Of a stretch of DNA of 11,118 bases, positions 6,063-11,118 are shown one piece after another. The position numbers were made by a program, and so were the translations under genes. Position 1 is the first letter of the stretch, and every line of letters begins with the position of its first letter. This stretch comes from JAIPJO01 sp035269015. Lineage in GTDB: Bacteria; Patescibacteriota; Patescibacteriia; Patescibacteriales; UBA12465. Where the stretch lies: contig DATFJU010000030.1 in the NCBI GenBank assembly GCA_035269015.1, forward strand, positions 1 through 11,118, read 5' to 3'. The notes below the pieces were generated by a model. That model did no database searches, was not told the origin of the DNA, and was given only the letters and a program-made list of their open reading frames with translations.

Positions 6063-6653
6063 ATGACTAAAGTTTTATTCTCAGAAAAACAAAGCACAAA
6101 ACCAACTTGGGTTTGGATGATGTTTCTGGTTCTCTTAGCTATTTTTATCTACACCTTAGTGATGCAAGAATTTTTTAATAAACCTGTTGGTAATGAGCCG
6201 GCATCAGCTACTGTTATGTGGTTGAATGGAGGGTTATTACTATTAGTTTTCCTTTTAATTAAAAATATGCTTTTAAGGGTAGAGATTAGAGATGATGGTA
6301 TCTACTATAAATATAGTCCTATACATAGAAAATGGAGAACTATTCCTTATTCTAAGATTAAAAGGGCTTATATACGTAAGTACAATGCTTTAAAGGAATA
6401 TGGTGGTTATGGTGTTAGACTGGGTTTAGGAGCTAAGGGTAGAGCTTTAAATGTTCGTGGTAATATGGGTTTACAGCTGGAGTTTCATGATGATAAGAGT
6501 AATTTATTAATTGGAACACAAAAGCCTGAAAAATTAAAAGAGGCTTTGAAACAAAAAATAGATTTAGCAGAAGTTAATGAGCTTGAAAATAATGATAATA
6601 CTGAAAGTAGTAAAGAGATAGAGACTAATAAAGAGGAAAAAGAAAATAAATAA
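6063..6653 (+). CDS. Membrane protein with two helices and a PH-like cytoplasmic domain, 196 aa
   Basis: Two hydrophobic helices (about 15-37, rich in Trp/Leu/Ile; and about 52-71, WLNGGLLLLVFLLIKNMLL) make a membrane hairpin. A beta-rich domain follows (about 73-165: RVEIRDDGIYYKYSPIHRKW, YSKIKRAYIRKY, LQLEFHDDKSNLLIGTQKP). The strand pattern and the 'IPYSKIKRAYIRKY' and 'LLIGTQKPEKL' stretches resemble bacterial PH-like domains found next to membrane hairpins; the exact family is uncertain (possibly DUF6141). The last 30 residues are a Glu/Asn/Lys-rich disordered tail. The protein is probably in the cytoplasmic membrane with the PH-like domain in the cytoplasm. It is the first gene of a run with gaps of 33, 35 and 44 bp leading to a PspC-domain protein and HtrA. 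A TATAAT (6051-6056) ends 6 bp before the ATG, compatible with a leaderless transcript. Confidence 0.7.
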   Translation: MTKVLFSEKQSTKPTWVWMMFLVLLAIFIYTLVMQEFFNKPVGNEPASATVMWLNGGLLLLVFLLIKNMLLRVEIRDDGIYYKYSPIHRKWRTIPYSKIKRAYIRKYNALKEYGGYGVRLGLGAKGRALNVRGNMGLQLEFHDDKSNLLIGTQKPEKLKEALKQKIDLAEVNELENNDNTESSKEIETNKEEKENK

Positions 6654-6686
6654 CTAATTAAGTAAAAGTTTTTAATTATAATTAAT

Positions 6687-6881
6687 ATGACTAAAAAGAA
6701 ACAATTAACTAAGTCAAGTGAAAGTAAGATTATTTTTGGAGTTTGTGGAGGTCTAGGGGAATATTTTGAAGTAGATCCTATTTTATTTAGATTAGCATTT
6801 ATCATCTTATCTTTTGCTGGTGGAGGAGGAGTTTTAATCTATTTGCTCTTTGCACTACTTATGCCTCCAAGTAAAAAATAG
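6687..6881 (+). CDS. PspC-domain membrane protein, 64 aa
   Basis: Nearly the whole protein is one PspC domain. It has a short basic start, the characteristic GVCGGLGEYFEVDPILFRLA (residues about 18-37), then a hydrophobic pair of segments (AFIILSFA and GVLIYLLFALLMP) separated by glycines, ending in PSKK. PspC is the inner-membrane sensor/regulator of the phage-shock envelope stress response in proteobacteria. Stand-alone short PspC-domain proteins are widespread in other phyla, often without pspA or pspF, and their role there is less clear. None of the other classical psp genes is in this window. The gene sits 33 bp after the PH-like membrane protein and 35 bp before the DUF5667-like gene, on one strand. 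The start is set by the only ATG before the domain. Confidence 0.92.
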   Translation: MTKKKQLTKSSESKIIFGVCGGLGEYFEVDPILFRLAFIILSFAGGGGVLIYLLFALLMPPSKK

Positions 6882-6916
6882 ATTTTAACATTATTATATT
6901 AATATTAATTTAATAT

Positions 6917-7921
6917 ATGAACATTAGAAAAAAACTAAAAAATAGTCTCATATTTTCAATAATCCTGGTTTTTGTTTTTAGCTTCTTTGCTGTTAACGTA
7001 AGTTTTGCCCAGGAGTCAAAAGAATCAGTAAATTTAAGTGAATTTAAAAATATGATACTTGAAGTTAGTGCTGATAATACTGATACTGTTAACAATCTGC
7101 AAATTTTTTGGCACGACCTTAAGGATACCATTGATTTAGCTTTTACTTTTAATAAGACAAAAAAAATAGAAAAGGAACTAAAGTATGCTGAGAAAAGAAT
7201 TAGATGGGCTAATGTATTAAGTAGTTTTGATTCTCAGGATAAAAAAGATCTAGCTTTTGAGCTTAGTGCTAAAGCAGATGAATATGTTAATAATATTGTA
7301 GATAGATCTGATAATATATTTAATGAAGTGGATGAAAGAGAAAAAAATATTCTAGAAAATATTTTAATTCATCAAGATAATAAAGCAAAGGTTTGGGAGA
7401 ATTTGGAATCTAGTATTGCGGTTGAAAACAGTGAAGATTTTATGAGAATAAGAGAGCAGGTTGAGCGTAAGCAACAAGACTTTATGGAAACAATGGCTAG
7501 TAATAATGGTTTATCTGATGATTTAAGAAATAGATTTCAAAAGCAAGTTCAAAAAACTAAACAAATAAGGGAAAACAGAAAAAACTTTGTTGAAATAAAT
7601 AGAAAACAGTTAGATAATTTAAATGTTAGTAATAATAGTGATTTAAAGGAATTTTTAGAAAAGCGCAGACAAGAGATGATGCATTTTAATGAAGAATTTC
7701 AAAAGGAGTTTGCAGATGATTCTAGTGAAAATAAACAAAATAGAAATAATCAGTCTGAGGATAAGGGACAAAATCGTTTGCAAAATAATAACAGTGATGA
7801 TATGGATATGCCAGAAATAGATATTAATTCACCTGAATATCAAGAGTTTCTAAGAATGTTAGATAGCAGTCAACCAGTTAGTGATGTTCCAACAACTGAC
7901 ATTATTGAAACTGTAGAATAA
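6917..7921 (+). CDS. Secreted, helical DUF5667-like protein, 334 aa
   Basis: An N-terminal signal peptide is clear: basic MNIRKKLKNS, a hydrophobic core about 11-27, and a likely cleavage after VSFA (residue 31). The segment about 61-130 (LQIFWHDLKDTIDLAFTFNK, then KKIEKELKYAEKRIRWANVL) matches the pattern of DUF5667 proteins, which occur mainly in Patescibacteria and some other bacteria and are extracytoplasmic with unknown function. The remainder is strongly helical and highly charged, with likely coiled coils (about 135-260). A Asn/Gln/Asp-rich low-complexity region (about 265-300) and an acidic C-terminus follow. No catalytic motif is seen. It is third in the run, 35 bp after the PspC gene and 44 bp before htrA, so it may be a substrate, adaptor or sensor for the envelope protease. 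That link is inference from position. Confidence 0.75.
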   Translation: MNIRKKLKNSLIFSIILVFVFSFFAVNVSFAQESKESVNLSEFKNMILEVSADNTDTVNNLQIFWHDLKDTIDLAFTFNKTKKIEKELKYAEKRIRWANVLSSFDSQDKKDLAFELSAKADEYVNNIVDRSDNIFNEVDEREKNILENILIHQDNKAKVWENLESSIAVENSEDFMRIREQVERKQQDFMETMASNNGLSDDLRNRFQKQVQKTKQIRENRKNFVEINRKQLDNLNVSNNSDLKEFLEKRRQEMMHFNEEFQKEFADDSSENKQNRNNQSEDKGQNRLQNNNSDDMDMPEIDINSPEYQEFLRMLDSSQPVSDVPTTDIIETVE

Positions 7922-7965
7922 ATTAAAAGACTTTATATAATAAAATATAATAATTATTAAATTTT

Positions 7966-9207
7966 ATGATTAAAAACAAATTTCATAAGTATTATAGTTT
8001 TATTCTCATCACTATTGTTGTAATCCTTTTTGCCCTGCTACTTGGTTATGTGGGGGCGCATTTATATTATGAAAGTAGTGAGGATATTAGACAAGAAGAG
8101 CTTAAGCAAAGTCTTAAGACTGAGATAGAGAAGGAAATAAAAAATCAAGATTTAGACTTTAAAAGTCAGGAAGATTTAGTTATTAGTGCTGTTAAAGATG
8201 TTTCTCCAAGTGTAGTTTCAGTGCTTGCTAGCAGAGATTTGCCAGTTATACAAAATCAATCATTACCCTTTCAAGATCCTTTCTTTAGGGAATTTTTTGG
8301 TGATGACTTTGGGGTAGAGTCTAGTCCAGAAGCAGAAACCCAAACACAAGAGCTTAGCTCTGGTAGTGGTTTTATTATCTCTGAGGATGGTTATATTATT
8401 ACTAATAAACATGTAGTAGCTTATGAAGACGTTGACTATAGTGTAGTTTTAAATAATGATAAAACTTATACAGCTACAGTAGTGGACAGGGATACGGTTA
8501 CTGATTTAGCAGTACTAAAGATTGAAGCTGATGAAAAATTGCCTGTAGTTGAGTTAGGAGACAGTTCTAGTTTAGAGATAGGGCAAACCGTTATTGCTAT
8601 TGGTAATGCTTTAGGTGAGTTTTCTAATACTGTTTCAACAGGAGTTATTTCTGGTCTTTCTCGTACGGTTATAGCTGGAAACATGCGAAATATGGAGAAA
8701 TTAACTAATGTTATTCAAACAGATGCTTCTATTAATCCTGGTAATTCTGGAGGACCGCTTTTAGACAGCGGTGGTAAGGTAATTGGTATTAATACTGCTA
8801 TGGCTAGTCGCGCTCAAAATATTGGTTTTGCTATTAGTATTAACGAGGTTAAATCTGTTATTGATACTATTTATGAAAGTGGAAAGATTATTAGACCATG
8901 GTTAGGTGTTAGATATATTATTATTAATGAAGAAATAGCTAAACAAAATGATTTGTCTTTAGATTATGGTGCTCTTGTTGTTAGAGCTAGCAGGGAGGAG
9001 TTAGCTGTAATTCCTGGCTCTCCAGCAGACAAGGCAGGGCTAAGAGAGAATGATATTATCTTAGAAGTTAACGGTGAAAAGATAAGTAATCAGCAACCTT
9101 TAAATTATTTAATTTCACAATATAGTCCTGATGAAAGTATAGAGTTAAAAGTACAAAGTCAAGGAGAAGAGAAGACTGTAGATCTAAAGTTAGCAGAGAG
9201 GAAATAA
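7966..9207 (+). CDS. htrA: HtrA/Deg-type membrane-anchored serine protease with PDZ domain, 413 aa
   Basis: This is an envelope quality-control protease of family S1C. It has a single N-terminal hydrophobic helix (about 11-30) with no obvious cleavage site, so it is probably membrane anchored with the protease outside the cytoplasmic membrane. The trypsin-like domain carries the triad His149 (ITNKHVV), Asp180 (VTDLAVLKI) and Ser261 (NPGNSGGPLLD), with spacing like DegP/DegS. One PDZ domain (about 300-405, around VIPGSPADKAGLRENDIILEVNGE) follows, fitting the DegS/HtrA single-PDZ type. A low-complexity linker rich in Gln, Pro and Phe (about 80-130) precedes the catalytic domain. Length is normal and all catalytic residues are intact. 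It is the last gene of the envelope run and is followed by a strong terminator. The start is the only ATG before the membrane helix; there is no Shine-Dalgarno site. Confidence 0.95.
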   Translation: MIKNKFHKYYSFILITIVVILFALLLGYVGAHLYYESSEDIRQEELKQSLKTEIEKEIKNQDLDFKSQEDLVISAVKDVSPSVVSVLASRDLPVIQNQSLPFQDPFFREFFGDDFGVESSPEAETQTQELSSGSGFIISEDGYIITNKHVVAYEDVDYSVVLNNDKTYTATVVDRDTVTDLAVLKIEADEKLPVVELGDSSSLEIGQTVIAIGNALGEFSNTVSTGVISGLSRTVIAGNMRNMEKLTNVIQTDASINPGNSGGPLLDSGGKVIGINTAMASRAQNIGFAISINEVKSVIDTIYESGKIIRPWLGVRYIIINEEIAKQNDLSLDYGALVVRASREELAVIPGSPADKAGLRENDIILEVNGEKISNQQPLNYLISQYSPDESIELKVQSQGEEKTVDLKLAERK

Positions 9208-9269
9208 GTATAAAACAATTAAGAAAGATTAATAATTAACTTTAAGTATTAAAATAAATATAAAAAAAG

Positions 9270-9296
9270 AAGCCCTTAGAATATCTAAGGGCTTTT
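9270..9296. terminator. Bidirectional terminator between htrA and the 9314 gene
   Basis: A perfect 11-bp stem (AAGCCCTTAGA at 9270-9280 with TCTAAGGGCTT at 9284-9294) has T residues after it on the plus strand. The A run at 9263-9269 gives a T run on the minus strand. It lies between convergent genes. Confidence 0.9.
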
Positions 9297-9313
9297 ACTT
9301 TAGGAAAACTTTT

Positions 9314-9703
9314 TTAAATGTAATCCTCTAGTTTACTTTCTAGCAAGGGTAGTTGAACAACCTTTATACCTTGTTTCCGGGCATAAATACACATTTCGGA
9401 TTGTAAGTACTGTACGGTGAAAAGGGTAATGTTTTCATTTTTGAACCCAATTTCCTGAATTTTTTTAACATACGTTTCGTCAGCTCCACGAAGAACGATA
9501 ATCAGTAAAACCTTTTTAGATTGTTTTACTTCTTTGTATTCTCGGCTCGATGTTTCCGTTAGTTGCTGTCCGTCAATTGCTGGTATGTTAAACATTTTTG
9601 CCCATTGCTTGTACAATTTTTCTGTAATTGGTTCTGAGAAATAAACCAAAACATTTTTTTTCGTAATCTTTTCTGTAAGTTCGTTTTCCATTTTTTTCTC
9701 CAT
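9314..9703 (-). CDS. Unassigned alpha/beta protein, 129 aa (or 125 aa)
   Basis: I do not recognise a family. The sequence alternates predicted strands and helices: strand NVLVYFS (about 18-24), helix, strand KVLLIIVL (about 64-71), helix, strand ITLFTVQYL, strand IKVVQLPLL. This looks like a small Rossmann-like or flavodoxin-like fold. There is no signal peptide or membrane helix. Two starts compete. The ATG at 9703 has no ribosome binding site. The ATG at 9691 has GGAG exactly 6 nt upstream (9701-9698), so the 125-aa form is at least as likely. The gene contains many CpG dinucleotides and codons such as CGG, TCG and ACG that are scarce in its neighbours, which suggests acquisition from elsewhere. 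It is driven by a good promoter (9731-9759) just outside the left end of the insertion sequence and ends at the 9270-9296 hairpin. Confidence 0.7.
   Translation of the reverse strand: MEKKMENELTEKITKKNVLVYFSEPITEKLYKQWAKMFNIPAIDGQQLTETSSREYKEVKQSKKVLLIIVLRGADETYVKKIQEIGFKNENITLFTVQYLQSEMCIYARKQGIKVVQLPLLESKLEDYI
9698..9701 (-). promoter_or_regulatory. Shine-Dalgarno GGAG deciding the 9691 start
   Basis: On the minus strand GGAG is 6 nt before a second in-frame ATG at 9691, inside the longer reading frame. It supports initiation at 9691 rather than at 9703. Confidence 0.5.
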
Positions 9704-9730
9704 CTTTATTTTTTTTTAATGTTCTAAATA

Positions 9731-9759
9731 ACTATAACATACTTATTATTATTAGTCAA
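9731..9759 (-). promoter_or_regulatory. Sigma70-type promoter of the 9314-9703 gene
   Basis: On the minus strand TTGACT (9759-9754), a 17-bp spacer, and TATAGT (9736-9731) preceded by TGT, which is an extended -10. Transcription would start near 9724, about 20 nt before the ATG at 9703. The -35 lies only 8 bp outside the IS left end at 9768. Confidence 0.75.
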
Positions 9760-9767
9760 TAGGTAGC

Positions 9768-9791
9768 AGGCTCTATGTCAAAATGTGTGGG
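9768..9791 (+). repeat. Left terminal inverted repeat of the IS
   Basis: It pairs with 11095-11118: the first nine positions and the last ten are identical, and four of the five between them differ. It contains the transposase stop codon (TGA, 9780-9778) and, on the minus strand, a perfect outward TTGACA at 9781-9776. Confidence 0.9.
9776..9781 (-). promoter_or_regulatory. Outward -35 box in the IS left end
   Basis: TTGACA reads outward from the left repeat on the minus strand. No fitting -10 lies 16-18 bp downstream in the flank here. Joined to the right end in a circle or tandem copy it would face the TATAAT at 11112-11107, with 14 bp of IS sequence plus the junction spacer between them. 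Confidence 0.55.
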
Positions 9792-11028
9792 GGTAAATTA
9801 ACTTTTCTCTAGGTATAAAGGCAAGTTCTAGCTTTTTGACATAGATTTCAGGATTTTTAAGACCAAAACTCACTCTTTTTAGCTTCTTCATTTTAGTGTG
9901 GCAACCTTCAGTAAAAGCATTAGTAGTATGCTTATCAAAATAATTTAATATCTCTTCTAAATGTTTAGTTATAGTTCCTCTAGCTTTCTTGGGCAAGAGA
10001 CTAATAACAAACTGACATCTCTCTCTAGCTTCCTCTCTATCTATACACTCTTTATATATAGCTCTCATTTCTTCTTTAGCGTACCAAAGCTCTGCTACTT
10101 TAGGCATTAACTTAAATACAGTCTCTACCTGTTGTTTTCTTTTAGGTTTCCATTTGCTAGTATCTTGAGCTAAGACTCTGGTAATATGTAGATCTTTAGT
10201 TCTAATGGGTAACTTAGCCTTATCTTCTGGTTTGAGACTATATTTTGCTGTGAGATTATATTCTTCTTTAATAATATTGTTTAGATAAGACACTACATGA
10301 AACTTATCTATTACAAATTTAGCATTAGGAAATTGTAGGCGCAGTTGCTTTTTTAACGATTTAGTCATGTCTATAGCTATCTCTGTAACTCTTTGTTTAT
10401 CTATTTCACTGAAGTTCGTATCTATCCAGTTATTTAAGGCTTTAGATGTGGCTGTAGGGATAATACCTAGCAAAGTTTTGTTAGGGGTAATTAGAGTCAT
10501 AGTAGTAGCCAGCTTTCTTTTTAAAAAGGCATGTTCATCAACGCCTATACTTATATCTCCATGCTTTGGTAATTCAAACAAAGAGTTTTCTTTTACCTCT
10601 CTGGTTATTATTTTATTTAACACAGTATAGGAGACTCGCATGTTTTTAGCTACTGAGCTAAAACTCTTTTCTTGCATTTCTCTAAGGGCTTGTCTGTTAA
10701 AAACAGTACTTGACCTATCTCTACCTGTTACTAAAGACTTAGGAGGAGACTGAGAAAAACTTCTTAGACAACTAAGACACTTATACCTTTTAGATCTCCA
10801 GTTTAATATGATCATTTGTCCACTAATAGCTAGGCCATGTTTAATGCTTCTGTTTCTGCCATAGCCATGACTATGTAGCTTGTTATGATTACAATAGGGA
10901 CAAGAGCTTGGTTTCCTAGGTTGCCCTATCTTAATATTAATAGTTTTCTTGTCAGAGCTAAGCTTATATATAATTAGCCCTTGCAAATTTAACATGGATG
11001 CCATAGAATTATGGGTAAAGGTGGACAT
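9778..11028 (-). CDS. ISL3-family transposase, 416 aa
   Basis: The enzyme cuts and joins the IS ends. An N-terminal zinc-finger-like domain has CxxC pairs Cys43/Cys46 (CPYC) and Cys84/Cys87 (CLSC). A helix-turn-helix-like stretch (about 110-145, REMQEKSFSSVAKNMRVSYT) follows. The DDE catalytic core has Asp164 in SIGVDEHAF, Asp220 in EIAIDMTKSL and Glu374 in NAFTEGCHTKMKKLKR. The spacing and the TEGxxxKxKxLKR-type motif are typical of ISL3. Length is usual for the family and no residue appears missing. The stop TGA lies inside the left terminal repeat. The start at 11028 is the longest; Met9 and Met12 are possible alternatives. It has no ribosome binding site, and an inverted repeat (11031-11069) ends 2 nt before the ATG in the leader, which may limit expression. 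Confidence 0.94.
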   Translation of the reverse strand: MSTFTHNSMASMLNLQGLIIYKLSSDKKTINIKIGQPRKPSSCPYCNHNKLHSHGYGRNRSIKHGLAISGQMIILNWRSKRYKCLSCLRSFSQSPPKSLVTGRDRSSTVFNRQALREMQEKSFSSVAKNMRVSYTVLNKIITREVKENSLFELPKHGDISIGVDEHAFLKRKLATTMTLITPNKTLLGIIPTATSKALNNWIDTNFSEIDKQRVTEIAIDMTKSLKKQLRLQFPNAKFVIDKFHVVSYLNNIIKEEYNLTAKYSLKPEDKAKLPIRTKDLHITRVLAQDTSKWKPKRKQQVETVFKLMPKVAELWYAKEEMRAIYKECIDREEARERCQFVISLLPKKARGTITKHLEEILNYFDKHTTNAFTEGCHTKMKKLKRVSFGLKNPEIYVKKLELAFIPREKLIYPHTF

Positions 11029-11030
11029 AA

Positions 11031-11069
11031 TATTAGAGATTAGATGTGAATTATTTAATTTCTCTAATA
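11031..11069 (-). repeat. Inverted repeat in the transposase leader
   Basis: Perfect 9-bp arms TATTAGAGA (11031-11039) and TCTCTAATA (11061-11069) surround a 21-nt loop. In the transposase mRNA the hairpin would end 2 nt before the start codon. It could shield the start from ribosomes on transcripts entering from outside, or serve as a binding site for the transposase; which one cannot be told from sequence. Confidence 0.5.
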
Positions 11070-11094
11070 ATTATGCCACCTTTTTGTATTATTT

Positions 11095-11118
11095 CCCACA
11101 CATTCTATTATAGAGCCT
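11095..11118 (-). repeat. Right terminal inverted repeat of the IS
   Basis: Partner of 9768-9791. Read inward it begins AGGCTCTATAAT and so contains a perfect TATAAT absent from the left end, which has TATGTC at that place. It ends at the last base of the window. Confidence 0.9.
11107..11112 (-). promoter_or_regulatory. Inward -10 box in the IS right end
   Basis: TATAAT on the minus strand, facing the transposase gene. Transcription would begin near 11100 and give a leader of about 72 nt containing the 11031-11069 hairpin. The matching -35 would have to lie outside the element, either in flanking DNA or in an abutted left end. Confidence 0.55.

Larger units (their letters stand above)
9768..11118. 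mobile_element. Complete ISL3-family insertion sequence, about 1351 bp
   Basis: One ISL3-type transposase gene fills the element between 24-bp imperfect terminal inverted repeats (9768-9791 and 11095-11118, 20 of 24 matching). Both ends begin AGGCTCTAT, resembling the GGCTCT ends known for ISL3 members. The outer A is counted as part of the repeat because the bases just inside the alternative boundary (9768 A, 11118 T) are complementary rather than a direct duplication. The boundary is sure to about 1 bp. The window ends exactly at the right end, so the usual 8-bp target duplication cannot be checked; if present it should read TAGGTAGC on both sides (left copy 9760-9767). The intact transposase suggests a recently active copy. 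Confidence 0.9.

Noticed and set aside
6485..6805. Antisense open frame across the 6063 and 6687 genes
   Set aside because: Its Ser/Leu-rich translation is the complement of the Glu/Lys/Asn-rich tail and of the PspC domain; it is a shadow frame.
6910..7131. Antisense open frame at the start of the DUF5667-like gene
   Set aside because: It is opposite a clear signal peptide and conserved domain; no independent support.
8466..8684. Antisense open frame inside htrA
   Set aside because: It lies opposite the protease domain with its catalytic residues; a shadow frame.
9778..9780. TGA read as glycine, as in Gracilibacteria/Absconditabacteria
   Set aside because: Full-length genes here need no internal TGA, and the transposase uses TGA as its stop at the expected place in the left repeat.
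10367..10630. Plus-strand open frame inside the transposase gene
   Set aside because: It is antisense to the DDE core of the transposase and has no independent support.

Overview
The window is a strongly AT-rich bacterial segment. Its gene content suggests a Patescibacteria (candidate phyla radiation) genome. The evidence is a short UvrC that stops before the usual helix-hairpin-helix tail, a DUF5667-like secreted protein, a PIN-PhoH ATPase, many small unassigned proteins, and start codons almost all without a Shine-Dalgarno sequence. This placement is inference, because no rRNA or ribosomal protein gene is present. The standard genetic code fits: no gene needs a read-through TGA, and TGA is used as a stop by the transposase.

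Layout. 1-943: the 3' part of uvrC and a small unassigned gene, closed by a terminator. 1157-1597: a small transglutaminase-like protein. 1713-2756: a Fic-family gene broken by two in-frame stops and lacking the catalytic histidine. 2846-3538 (minus): a HAD hydrolase, convergent with the Fic remnant and sharing a bidirectional terminator with it. 3707-4152: a 55-aa two-helix membrane protein followed by an acidic 87-aa protein. 4268-4399: a 43-aa lysine-rich peptide with its own -10 box and terminator. 4485-5921: a PIN-PhoH ATPase. 6063-9207: a four-gene run (membrane PH-like protein, PspC-domain protein, DUF5667-like secreted protein, HtrA protease) bounded by terminators on both sides, which looks like one cell-envelope stress unit. 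9314-9703 (minus): an unassigned gene with CpG-rich codons unlike its neighbours. 9768-11118: a complete ISL3-family insertion sequence whose right end coincides with the last base of the window.

The most interesting signals are three. The IS carries an outward TTGACA in its left inverted repeat and an inward TATAAT in its right one, the two halves of a promoter that would form only when the ends are joined. The envelope gene run forms a discrete transcription unit. The Fic gene appears to be dying, with damage at both its DNA-binding end and its active site. No stretch above 300 bases lacks a gene or gene remnant. The longest empty gap (944-1156) holds a terminator and otherwise only AT-rich sequence. 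I saw no tRNA, rRNA, CRISPR array or origin.
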